Source: Diadema setosum (Eukaryota > Echinodermata > Echinoidea > Diadematoida > Diadematidae). Taken from it: a stretch of 64,000 nt of DNA. The notes under the pieces are model-generated. The model was not told the DNA's origin and searched no databases. It worked only from the letters and a program-made list of their open reading frames with translations. Shown here in pieces: positions 36,309 to 47,883 of the stretch. The stretch lies in NCBI GenBank assembly GCA_033980235.1, contig CM067069.1:13528828-13592827 (forward strand), read 5' to 3'. Made by a program: the position numbers and the translations under genes. The number at the start of each line of letters is the position of its first letter. The first letter of the stretch is position 1.

Positions 36309-36356
<48 letters not shown>

Positions 36357-36545
36357 CAGTAGTAGTAGTAGTAGTAGTATAGTAGTAGTAGTAGTAGTAG
36401 TCATAATAGTATATAGCAGTAGTAGTAAGTATAGCAGCAGCAGTAGTAGTAGTAACTAGTATAGTATAATTAGTAATAGTAGTATATATAAAAGTAGTAG
36501 TAGTAGTAGAAGTAGTAGTAGTAGTATGGGCCCCAGTGGTAGTAG
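36091..36545 (+). repeat. 450-bp (AGT)n trinucleotide tract
   Basis: More than 100 AGT units, nearly perfect from 36094 to 36380 with rare AAT and GGT changes, then increasingly interrupted. The long frames reading poly-Val, poly-Ser and poly-Leu are artefacts of the repeat. Confidence 0.97.
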
Positions 36546-36945
36546 TAGTTATACGTAGTAGTATGATTATTATAGTGTAAGTATTTTTTATTCATAATAT
36601 TAGTAGTTTATTTGTTATCATAACTCTGCAACTTGATGTCTTGTCACTTTCATATTCCTGTATAATACTTCAACTTCATTGTTACACAGGAGATACTATG
36701 GTCCACATCATCCAAAACGAGTGTTCATATTTTAGGTTAGGTGTCATTTAGTTTTTCCTTCTTTTTCTTTTAGTTGTGAATGGACTAATTGTTATTCATT
36801 CATGCGTAGTAAAACGTGCTTATAATTGGTTGATCCACCGAATTGCTTTTCTACTTCCAAGAGGAAACACACACATCCTTGTCTGAATGAATCAAATGAT
36901 GGTAAGATGCGGTGTACATAAAACACGCAAGATCTGGGGGGGGGG

Positions 36946-37114
36946 GGGGCATTTCATGAAGGAACTTGTCGGATAAAATATCTGACAAGTCTCTTTTATC
37001 CGACAAGTTTTGAGAAATTCTTTAGTCTGATTGGCTGATTCCTCTGAACTTGTCGGATATAATTGACTTGTCGGACATTTTATCCGACAAGTTCCTTCAT
37101 GAAATGCCCCCCTG
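36946..37114. mobile_element. Palindromic MITE A (about 170 bp)
   Basis: Left GGGGCATTTCATGAAGGAAC and right GTTCCTTCATGAAATGCCCC are perfect inverted ends. The match continues as CTTGTCGGATAAAAT for about 45 bp. Centre contains GATTGGCTGA. Confidence 0.85.
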
Positions 37115-37118
37115 GGTA

Positions 37119-37252
37119 GCATTTCATGAAGCGTTTTGTCCGACAACTTTGTCGGACAAATTTGCTCTCAGCCAATCAGATGCAAAGATTTTGATAGCTT
37201 ATAACAGTTTGTCAGAAAACATATCAGACAAAATACTTCATGAAATGCCCTC
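37119..37252. mobile_element. Palindromic MITE B, relative of MITE A in tandem
   Basis: Begins GCATTTCATGAAGCGTTTTG and ends AAAATACTTCATGAAATGCC. Its centre CAGCCAATCAG is the reverse complement of that in MITE A, so the two are related elements in opposite orientation a few bases apart. Confidence 0.8.
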
Positions 37253-38662
37253 CAGGAATGATTCGTATGTATTCGAAGGAATGGGCGAAACATGATGCAA
37301 CTTGAAGAAATCGTTAAGTCTTTTTTGACGGTGGTATAGTTGTGACTGTAACGTAAAAGCAGTCTTCTGCTTGTATGTTTATTGTATGGTGTTTGTTTTT
37401 TTCTTAAAATCTGCTCTTTTGTGTTTAAAAAATTGACACATAATTACGCTGAAACCCAGCTTCTCTTCTCAGTTGTGTAATAATTAATCATCATGAACTG
37501 GCACATGGTGTCCTTTCCACGTCGGAGGTTTTTTTTTTTATTTGATTAATTGTTTTGTTTGTTTGTTTCTTTGTATGTTTGTTTGTTTGTTTGTTTGTTC
37601 GTGTGTTATTTCTAGGGGGCGTTTTCCAACATCATTTACAAATAGATATGTAATTACGTGCTTCACGATATTGACAAAACGATTAGAAAGTAAGCGAATA
37701 TTTCTCTCTTTCAAACTTCATTCTATTCTAGCTAGAGAGCATTTGCTATAATCGTGATAGTGCATGCATGCTCGTCCTAAAACTCATATTAAGTTTGACG
37801 TCTTCTTAGCATCTTCTGTAGTACTATGTAGTATACGATGCTTCGTCTTTTAATATAGGCCTACTTGGCATGGCCACCTATTACACTTCGTTGCTGTTTT
37901 TACAGAGCTTGCTTGGACAGAAAAATCCCTCTCAGAATGACTCTTTCTCCATACAAGAAGATCAAATATATCAGAAACATCAGAAATAATCAGAAAGGAT
38001 TTATTTCCTTTCACGGTTATTTAAAGAAGACTGATGTAACATCAATTTCAAAGGTAATCTTTTGATAAAACTTTTATATTATGAAATAGATGATGATGTC
38101 GACGAGTGATTTTGTTATGATTGTATATGAATATAAGAATTATACACAATATGTCAAAACTTTATGTTATCAGAATTGCAGTGTTGCATTAAAGCTTATT
38201 TTTGCTAGTTCGCTGGTTAGTTGGATCAGAGTCAACGTTTCTGCTTAAATTTGCACTTAGGATGAAATCATAGGACTAAATATACCGAATCTGGAGGGGA
38301 AATGGGGTCTCAAGTTGTGTAGGATGATGATAACTGCATGGGGAGAATACAATTTAAATGTCATGTGTACAGGTTACCAAACTTACTGTTAAATTCGAAA
38401 AGAGAATAATAAGATTTAAAATTATCGTTCATGACAAGGACAGACAGCCATGCAGATGGCGCCAGCGAAGGGAGAAATACAGAGAGATAGGGGGAGAAGG
38501 GAGGAACAGGGAGAGAGGGAGGGATAGAGAGGGAGGAGGAGAAAGGGGAAAAGGGGAAGAGGGTGAGTGTTTGTTTACATCTGCTAATTTGGGCATCAAA
38601 TTATCTGCATCCGTCTTTTCTGTTGTATACGGTGTATCCTTTCTGTTGACTGTTTTGTGAGT

Positions 38663-38790
38663 GCGTGTGTGTGTGTGTGTGTGTGTATGTGTATACGTGT
38701 GCGTGCGAGTGTAGGCTACATGTACGTGTTTGTGCTTAACGTTTTTAATGGGCGTGTGTGTGTGTGAGTGTGTGTATGTGTGTGTTGTGA
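38663..38790 (+). repeat. Interrupted (GT)n tract
   Basis: Two GT-rich blocks with unique sequence between. Confidence 0.8.
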
Positions 38791-39603
38791 CTGAAAGTTA
38801 GTCCACAATCCTTTGCAAAAAAAAAAAAAAAAAAGAGAGAGAAAATTTCTATAACAAATACATGTACAAAGAACAGGTTGCCAGTGTTGTGAATATGAAT
38901 GTCAATCCCTGCACTGTGATATTGACACGTTTGAAGGTACATACAGGCCGTAAGCTGTAATTATGTTTCTATCAGCGCCATAGTTTTATTGTTTTAAACC
39001 TTGTGTATTTCTCACTGAAAGTATTCCAGCGCAATTTAGGTGACAAGAAGTATGGAATAGCTGTTTACAATATCGATCACGCTTTTATATTTGCCGATAA
39101 CTTAGGCAATGTTTTAATTACTTGTGAACAACGCTAGAGGTGTATAAGACCTTTTGTTAAATGTTGAATTCAATGCGAAGAAGGTTTCAAACAATTTGTA
39201 ATTTTTAACGAAGGGGAAATGCAATTAGTGATAGCAGTTTGCATATCCTATTATGTTACGTTGGCTTCGGTGTCGTAAACAAAAATAGTTGACAAAGAAA
39301 AAAAAACACCCAATATTGACGTAAGAGGGTGGAAGCTTTACGATAAATATGTTGCATTCGGTTGTAGAAATAGGAGGGGGTAAATGGGGGGGGGGGGGTC
39401 TTCTGTGACTTCTAAGACATATAGCTATAGGACTGGGAAACAACGCGAGACGTTTGAATAATGATATTGGTTTAACCGATTTTGATTTTTTGTTTTGTTC
39501 AAGCTCTCCATTAACTCACGTTGAGCAAACTATTGTCACGAATATTTTAGTGGTTTCATTTACAATATGCTAATTAATATGATGTTATGGATATAATACT
39601 ATT

Positions 39604-39635
<32 letters not shown>

Positions 39636-39968
39636 TATTTATATATTCATATATATGCACATAAGTTATAGTTATTATACTAGTATATATCATAGACCAT
39701 GCTCTGCGGAGCTTAAAGATCTTGAGTCCCCTCCTTCTTCTCATTTTTTTTTTTTTACATTTCTCTGTTTCTTTAGATTGCTTTTAATTCCCTCCCTCCC
39801 CTTGTTAATAAAATCCTTCCCAAACAAACTGTACAGTGACGAACCTCTGAGTGGTATTATTTTCACGAGAAAAAAAAAAGTCATTTCTGGCACTGTTGTC
39901 ATATTTAAAACATGTCTAAACTTGAGCTGATATTAGGAAATTACAATACCACTATACTTTTTACAAGA

Positions 39969-39983
39969 TTATACACAAACACA

Positions 39984-40046
<63 letters not shown>

Positions 40047-40056
40047 ACACACACAC
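39969..40056 (+). repeat. (AC)n microsatellite
   Basis: About 40 AC units with single interruptions. Confidence 0.95.
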
Positions 40057-40365
40057 TCGTGATGCGGCTATAATGATCATCCCGATATTTGTTACTCTTT
40101 AGCCAGACAGGCTATCATTCATTTTCTCAATTTTGTAATCAACGAGCATAACAGTTTATAATAACGGCGTCATCCGTCTCCTTGAGCAATGCGCAGATAT
40201 GAAGGTTGGGCACTGCATGATGACCGACGCCAAAGCGACATTTCAACCTCTTTCCTATCAAAATTCCGAGAACTCCATATAGACTGTTAAACAGGATCTT
40301 TCAGGTTTCCGCAGCCAATTTGTTGAACCCCTTCTGCATGTCGATGTATAAACCTATATTTTTGG

Positions 40366-40894
40366 ACAGTGTAAAAAGATTGGTGTTAAATTTAACAACA
40401 TAGGTTTTCAATCTACCACCAATCAAGTGTCAATAAAAGACCACACCTACAGCTGGTGTAGAAAGTATGTTGTGATGGTTTTGAAAAAAGTTCACCTGGC
40501 ACTTCGTGGTGATAATTATTTTGATACTGTAGCTGATGGGTTTTTTTTTTTGACACTGCAATGGTGTTAATTCAATTACACTACATGGTGTTGATGTGAT
40601 ATTACTGGTGTCAATGTCAATGGTATAACACTAGCCCAGTGTCAATAGGAGGCCACACCAACTGGTGTTACTGTGGTGTTGTGTACTGTTTTAAAAAAAT
40701 CAAGTACTTTATCGAAAAGTTAGTCTTGTTGAAGTTTTAGATAAACAAGAAGAACAGTAACTAATTGCCTATCTAAAAGCAGGTTTTATGTTTTGAAGTG
40801 ACACCCGGAGGTGTTAATCTAACACCACAAATGAGCACCAAAATTTAACACCAGCTCAGTGTTTCATATTCAACACCCGATTTTTTTTTCAGTG
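40366..40894. mobile_element. MITE with CACTG...GGTGTTA ends, copy A
   Basis: Left CAGTGTAAAAAGATTGGTGT and right ACACCCGATTTTTTTTTCAG are imperfect inverted ends. The interior is packed with GTGTTA, AACACC and GTGTCAAT words. No coding capacity. Same family as 41246-41779. Confidence 0.75.
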
Positions 40895-41039
40895 AAGGAA
40901 CACGAAGGGTTAATCTAGTGTCCATGGATTACCTTCAAAATCATCTAGAATCATTAGAAACGTGATCAGGAATGTGCTTCTCGGGGATGGTCAACATATT
41001 ATACGGTATTATGTTTTAGTACCCCTTGTCATCTAAGAT

Positions 41040-41252
41040 AAGGATGATTTCGCGAAATCTTGGATGATTGTTATGATGTCATAAAAAATGCACCAAAAGT
41101 CGGACGGTGCGTTTTAGCGATGTTCCTTTACCCTTTCTGTACCAGGACTTTTATATACAGAGTACAAAACTATCAGATTTTCTGTGCTATTTCTAGCTCT
41201 CAAAGCACGCAGAAGGTTAATTGAGCAGGAACACAGCAGGAACCTACACTGC
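41040..41252. repeat. Direct repeat, left copy (about 210 bp)
   Basis: Begins AAGGATGATTTCGCGAAATC and ends CAGGAACCT. It is nearly identical to 41780-41977, differing by a few small indels. Confidence 0.9.
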
Positions 41253-41779
41253 AAAAAGTCCGGTGTTAAATAGTGAACACCGAGCTGGTGTTAAATTTTC
41301 GGTGCTCATTTATGGTGTTAAATTAACACCTCCGGGTGTCATTTCCAAATTTTAAACTTTTTTTTTTGAAGAGTTTCTTAGTAACTGCACTTCTTATTGA
41401 TTTTTAATTTAAACAAGACGATCAAGAATTTTACATTAAAATACTAGATTTTTGAAAAAATGTGAAAATTAATTTACACCAAAGTAACACCAGCTTGTGT
41501 GGTCTCTTATTGAAGCTAGACGGGTGTTAAACCAATGATATTAACACCAACAAATATCAAATCAACACCATGTGGTGTCATTTTTTAATTAACACCAGTA
41601 CAGTGTCAAAATAACACCATTTACAGTGTCAAATTAACACCACGAAGTGTCAGGTGAACACTTTTCAACACCATCACAGTGCATTTTTAACACCTGTGGG
41701 TGTGGTCCTTTATTGAAGTTTGATTGGTGTTAGATTTAACACCCGTGGTGTTAAATCTAACACCGACGTTTTTACAGTG
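41246..41779. mobile_element. MITE with CACTG...GGTGTTA ends, copy B
   Basis: Left CACTGCAAAAAGTCCGGTGT and right ACACCGACGTTTTTACAGTG are inverted ends. The interior has a run of AACACC and GTGTCA(A) words at about 20-25 bp spacing (41560-41700). It lies exactly between two copies of the flanking 200-bp direct repeat. Confidence 0.8.
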
Positions 41780-41977
41780 AAGGATGATTTCGCGAAATCT
41801 TGGATGATTGTTATGATGTCATAAAAAATGCACCAAAAGTCGGACGGTGCGTAAGCGATGTTCCTTAACCCTTTCTGTACCAGGACTTTTATATACAGAG
41901 TACAAAACTATCAGATTTTCTGTGCTATTTCTAGCTCTCAAAGCACGCAGAAGGTTAATTGAAACAGAGCAGGAACC
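41780..41977. repeat. Direct repeat, right copy (about 200 bp)
   Basis: Repeats 41040-41252 at high identity, including GGATGATTGTTATGATGTCA and CTTTTATATACAGAGTACAA, then diverges after GGAACCTA. Confidence 0.9.
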
Positions 41978-41998
41978 TATAGCTCCTGTTTCGTTTTG

Positions 41999-42090
41999 TG
42001 TGTGTGTGTGTGTGTGTGTTGTTTGTTTGTTTTTTTTTGGGGGGGGGCGGGGGGGGGGGGTCGGGGGGGCGGGGGGGAGGGGGGGGAGGG
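41999..42090 (+). repeat. (GT)n followed by G-rich tract
   Basis: GT units, a T run, then about 50 bases of almost pure G broken by single C, T or A (42041-42090). Several G-quadruplexes are possible on the plus strand. Confidence 0.9.
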
Positions 42091-43129
42091 TTAAGTGCAT
42101 ATGCCTTGTAGGCGCTTTGAAAATAAAGTATCGGTATTGCGTCGATTTATCCTCTTGCAATACGTGTGTTGGCAGGACCTTTATAAAAGCTTATGTCACA
42201 GTATTACTTCTTAGAATCATCAGAAGATAAACATGTTTTCTTAGCAAAACAATGGATCTTGTAAACGCGAGTTACACGAACGATAGTCATTATCACAATT
42301 AATCCAGAAAATGCATGTTCAGATCGTAACATAACACAACGCCAGGCAAATTTCAGCTGATTAGAATTACAAATGTGATGAATACATATGTCGATCTTTT
42401 TTTTGGGGGGGGGGTGGGGAAGAGACGATGATTGAAATCGATTCTTATTTTTCTCTATTCCTTCTTTTCCTTACTGTTTTACTATAGTAAAACATTAAGG
42501 ATGTGGATCACCTTTATGCTAAAATTCTCGGGTTTTGTGTGTGTGTGTGTGAGTGTGTGTGTGTGTGTGTGTTTGATGTTATCATAAAACCCAAAAAAAA
42601 ATAAATATAAGAATGAAGAGATTTTTGGGAGGGTGTAATTACAGCGATTTTTTTTTCGGTTTTTTTTTCTGTGTGTGTGTCGCTTTGTTTTTGCTGTTAA
42701 TGTCATGTGAATAAAATCATTCTTGTCCTTGATCTGAGTTATTATGAACACAAAAAGTGGCAGATTGGCAGAGAAAGTGGCACCACACGTTTGCGCTGAA
42801 GGCCTTTTTTTTTTTTTTTTTTTTTTTGCTTGTTAGCTGATGAAACCCGGAAGTGCCTCCCTCCTTTTGAAAACGTGTCACCGGAGGGCAGCACACGGGT
42901 TTGATTTGGACTACAATGATCATGCGCGTGGTGGCAATGCAGAGCAATATCCATACGTCAAGAATATGGCCAAACTATTCAATTCACTATCAGCTAATGC
43001 TTGCCATTTGAAAAAAAAAAAAAAAAAAAAAAAAAAACTGGCCAAATTTGTCAGAATGATTATATTTCAGTTTTCGTCAAAACCAAAGAAGAAAGACAAT
43101 AGTTTTGTAGAAAGTAAAGTAGATGTGAA

Positions 43130-43345
43130 TGTGTGTACACGGAGTGGTAGAGTAGTTAAACGTCCTGTACTCCGTTACGCCTTGTTTTGTAAACATGTTT
43201 ATCTGTTATTTTCACATGTACATGTACATTATCACTTATATTTTTGTATTCATACATTGTAAATATGTTTGTACTCTCATACCCCGAGAGGGGGTCGATA
43301 GAGTCAATAAAATCTTACAAATCTTACAAATCTTACAAATCAATA
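43130..43345 (+). mobile_element. Candidate retroposon 3' end with short tandem tail
   Basis: Ends CCGAGAGGGGGTCGATAGAG, AATAAA and a tandem TCTTACAAA tail (three to four units), the pattern of some LINE/SINE 3' ends. TGGTAGAGTAG (about 43145) fits a pol III A-box consensus. No reverse transcriptase is visible. Confidence 0.4.
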
Positions 43346-44258
43346 ATCAAAGGCAGGTCATCCTGCTGTTTTACACAGAGAATTTACCCTAAGCATGCTA
43401 AATGGTTAGGTTTGCTTGTCGTGTCAAACGACAGTGCGAAAAAGCAAACAAACAAACACACACGTGCATACTTTTATGTACGCCATCCGACATGCATGGT
43501 CTTTCATTATGCCTCTAGCCTATTGGAGCCGTTGTAGAAGACATCCGCTGGTGACTGACGGTTCAATAAAAAAAAAAAGATAAATATTTTCTCGAACCTC
43601 TTTAAAGAATCAACTTTGTCTCTCTAACGGATGCGTATAACCTAACGTGTATTATCTTTACATCATAAAAATATAAGGTATACATAAAATCATTAAAGTG
43701 AAAATGCTTAAAGTTCGTGCCTATAACACAAGACATTGAGTGATAAACTTGTAAACCTATCTGATTGGAAATATGATGTGCATAATGCCATGCATACATT
43801 TTCACTCAAAACTGGACAAGGCTGCCGCTTTTAGGGCCTAGTTACTGTGATAACGCTTTTCAGTGTAAACGTCTACTCGGGCATGTTCTTTTCTGATGAA
43901 GGTTTACCTCCTAAACTGAAATTGATAATTTATAGGTAAGAACTGGGCCGGTTTAAACATAGCAAAACGCGCATAATACTATACGTGTACACACATTGCT
44001 GACACTGTGCCTTTAAGTGTGTTTTCACAAGCGCCATTTTTTTACTGTAAGTGAAATTTCCTGCAGCTTGGCTAAGGTCACGGGACATTTCCTACGAGCT
44101 GGTTACCGTCACAAATTTGTGCAATCACGTGAAGGATACTCCATCATATATAGGTCTCTTCTTATACAAGATAAAAACCTATGTATTTCACAAGGCAAAT
44201 TTTGACGCATAATGTGATGGGAATGATTTGCCCCACTTGTTCTTTCTTTCCCTCGTTC

Positions 44259-44276
44259 CCCCCCCCCCCCCCACCC

Positions 44277-44316
<40 letters not shown>
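44259..44316 (+). repeat. C run plus (AC)n
   Basis: A C homopolymer then about 20 AC units. Confidence 0.9.
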
Positions 44317-44318
<2 letters not shown>

Positions 44319-44657
44319 TCAAGGGTGTGACAATATTACGAATTCGGACAAGTTTGTTATACTCACATGATATATGATAGTTACATACCCTTTGTTCAAC
44401 GTAACCATTGGATTTATTGCTTTTTGCAATCTGAATTTGTCACTCACTTGCAAGTGATGTCTTTGGTGGTTCTCTTGTCATAATCCTCAAGTCCTGCTTT
44501 TAAGGGTGAGAGATGCAGGAGCGTTAAACATGAATGATACTGCACTATCTAAAGCAAGAGTACTACACTTATTAAAACTTCCCAGGAAGTTAAAAACAAA
44601 AAAGGTTGCTACACCTAGCGAAACCCTAAACCCAGCGCTGGAATAAAATGAGCAATA

Positions 44658-44691
<34 letters not shown>

Positions 44692-46075
44692 AACAACAAC
44701 AACGACAACAACAGAAGAAGAAAGAAGTATTGTGCTATTTGAGTTTTAAAAAAGAATAGTTACGGATGTAGGAACGGTCGTAAACAAGATTTTAAAGGCA
44801 AGGACACAATCTTATACGCTTTGTTTGAAGGAAGCCATACATTATGCTAGTTGCATACGCCTGTTACTAGTACTTTATTTGTTAACTGCGCGTGGTTTGT
44901 TTGTACGTGTCAGAGATTGATTTCCTTTTTTTTTTTTTTTCATCTGAAAGACCAAAAAATGATACATGGCGCCCCCTACTGGTAAAGCACTGTCATTATT
45001 CACACAAAGAGATCAATCTCTTTGGTTTCACAACATTCGCACTTGTATTTACATGCGTTTGTTACATTTGTTTTTAAAAGCGTATATTTTTATGGGCATT
45101 TGTGCGCACTTGCTAAAGTTGTTATTTGTGTTGTTGGTGGCGGTGGTTGTGGCGGTGGCTTTGCTGCAGCAACTGCTTTTGTTTTGGCTGCTCAAACCAG
45201 CAACAAAATTTAATGCAGACTGGATTCCGAGTATCACAATGTTTCAAGTGTGTAGGGTGGTCAGAATAAGGTGTTACTAAGTCCTCTTCGAAGAAGCGTA
45301 GTACAATATAACCATTTTGAATTAATACATTATATACAACACTCCACTGGCATTTTATTCTCAGAAAAGTTTTGTTTTTGTCATCTCCTTAAACAATTCT
45401 GTGATCTGAACCAGTATCATCATAAAACTTGAATCCACGTAGCTCAAAGAGGGTGTTTCTGATCCCTACACATAATTCAGGTGTGTGGATTCAGTAACTG
45501 CTGATCCGATGGACTGGTGCTTCACTTATGCAAAGTTTGAAGAAAATTTGATAATCTGTTTGTGTGTGTGTGTGTGTGTGTTCCCCCCCCCCCCCTCTTT
45601 TGATTTCATTGCAGTTTACAAATTTCCTGCTACCGAGTTAAAATATAGTGCACTCCAAACAAAATTCCGGTTACAAGGAGTGCAAATTCAGGCCAAATAT
45701 TATCCACTCTGTGCTTTTTTGCTGTTTGAATTTTCAGTTATAACAAAATTACGATATAACGAAAGGAATCAGCTGGTCCCAAGGACTTCATTATAATGGG
45801 AGTCAACTGCAGCATGTTACATGCTTTCCGGAGAAGCTTGGTCAAGTTCTTGTTCAATGTTCTGGAACAATGCTTTATACAAAGACTACATACACAATTC
45901 ACTTGCAAGCACCACTCTCTGCTCTTTGGGAAATTATAAGACAACTTGCAAAAAAGAATGATATCTCTCTCTTTACACAGACAGACAGACAAAGACACAG
46001 ACAGTACACAAAAACATATCACAGGCATTTTCTTTTCTTTCTTTTTGAATGGCAAAGCCAGTTTCCATGGCATAT

Positions 46076-46081
46076 TTTATT
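46076..46081 (-). terminator. Possible ACADM polyadenylation signal AATAAA
   Basis: First canonical AATAAA on the minus strand after the ACADM stop, about 1.7 kb downstream. A variant signal nearer the stop cannot be excluded. Confidence 0.25.
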
Positions 46082-47802
46082 GACAAGGATATACTCTCAA
46101 AAATGTTGTCTCTCTATTTCAATCTGTACATGCAGAAGCCTGCATAATATGTAAATGTGCTTCAAGAAACAATACCTCCAGTAGAATCATTCTCCAGTCC
46201 TCAATCTGTTCTTGTGAAAGAATATATATATACACCAAGACACAAACATTGAACAGAGCTACACATTCCAGTATGTTTTCCTCTTCACATGGAGAAACAT
46301 TGCTGAGTTTACCAACAATGTGCTCAGATTTTAAAAAGAAACAAACAAACAAAACACTAGAAAATCTTCTGGAAGTTATCATACCCTGAACTGATTGCAT
46401 AATGACAAATTTTCATTCTATTTTTTTGGAAAGAATGCAGCTAATAGCACTAAGTACTCACCCTTTGGATCAGAATTCTCAACGAGGGGTATCACAGTTC
46501 CCCCCCCCCCCTTCCCCCGAATCACTCTGCTGTAGATAAATAGTGTGGGCCTACTAGTGATAGAATAATATGTGCATAGAAATGACTTCCTGATCTTTAC
46601 ATCATAAATTCCTGTTTCACAAAGAAAGCAGCCCATCATATCAAAACCAGATAACATAAGGCCCATACTCCACACCAATCAATATGTGGGTGATTTTACT
46701 CCTTTTCTTTTCCTGACTTCCACAGAAACTACCCATTAAAGCATTGAAAAGTGAGATAGTCTCCATCTTTTGCCATTTGCCACTGTGTTAGAGACCGATC
46801 CGAGGATCGATGTGCATGACATTACTGCAGTGCCCCATGAGCCAGCTGTGATATCTATCATGCATTCACCAAACACGAATGCGCGTGGGGACACCAATAG
46901 TAATGGCAGATCATGCCGCCAAGTAGGATCAGTATATACAAAGGGCAACGTTGCAATCTCTGGGCTAAACACCTGCCATGAGAACAATATGAAACATCAA
47001 TGTTAGTTTGTCTCTAAAATAAATACACTAAAATAATCTGATATTGCCATGGTGTGCACTGGTAATTTCTGAAACTACCCATACAATATGAATAAACAAA
47101 CAAATAAACACATCAAAAACCCTGCTGCTCATAAAATCAAATATACCACACAGAATGTAGTGTCCTCTGATATGTTTATATACAAATGAATACCATGCCA
47201 AGCTCGTAACAATCAGGTCTCCTATCGTTACCAAGAAACATTCTTCAAATGAAATGTACAAATGTGCAAAGACAATTACATGCATGTGTGTGTTATGTTC
47301 TAATGTTAATATGTATATCATATCTATCTTGTAACAGACTGGTATATTTCATCACTATTGTTGTAACAAACAGTGTTTTTTTTTTTCTTTAACCAACTCC
47401 AAACTTACAATCAAATATTTCTAAAATTTCATTTTCACTACAGACAGATCACACCTCCTTGAAGAGCATGTATACACTTGTGAAGAGAACACTATCTCTG
47501 TCACCTGCTAGTCACAAACAGGCAAACAAAAGAAAATGAATATGTGTGTCTAACAGAGAGATGTGGCCATACACACCTGTGTCCAGTACAACGAAATGTG
47601 ATAATTAATCTGCATCATATTTCCTTTCTTTCTTACTTCATTGTTCTTTTGTTTTAGTTGTCACTCAAACTAAATATTGATCAATCACATTTTTGCCAGT
47701 ATTGCTGCTGATGATGATTTGTGCTTGATTAGTCCTACAACAGGGTGTGGTCGGCAATGTGGTATATACCAGATGCCGGGTCAACTCCAGAGCACAAGCT
47801 AC

Positions 47803-47883
47803 TTAGGAGGCACCCTGGCTTGCTTTGGTCAGCCACTCGCGGGAGATGATCACTCTCTGGATTTGGGCGGTTCCCTCGTAAAT
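47803..47883 (-). CDS. ACADM: ACADM terminal coding exon 11 (catalytic Glu)
   Basis: 81 nt: [20 protein letters not shown], then ASQGAS and TAA at 47803-47805. The Glu of YEGT is the catalytic base of acyl-CoA dehydrogenases. The short C-terminal tail differs from human HIDKYKN. The acceptor is TGCACAG. Confidence 0.96.
   Translation of the reverse strand: MYEGTAQIQRVIISREWLTKASQGAS

Larger units (their letters stand above)
29596..47802. other. Intergenic region between MAP2K7 and ACADM
   Basis: No conserved protein exon was found on either strand. Contents: microsatellites, homopolymers, MITEs and the candidate first exon at 34239-34311, listed separately. The first canonical AATAAA for ACADM (minus strand) is at 46076-46081, about 1.7 kb past its stop; whether it is used is unknown. 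Confidence 0.6.

Noticed and set aside
36038..36459. Frames of 109-123 codons reading poly-Val, poly-Leu or poly-Ser
   Set aside because: They are translations of the AGT microsatellite and stay open only because of the repeat.
43141..43300. tRNA gene or tRNA-derived SINE head
   Set aside because: Only the A-box-like word fits. There is no cloverleaf, and the B-box-like GGTCGATAG is too far away.
46736..47006. Open frames on both strands past the ACADM stop
   Set aside because: No recognised domain. The position fits ACADM 3' UTR or flank, and both strands are open about equally, suggesting chance.
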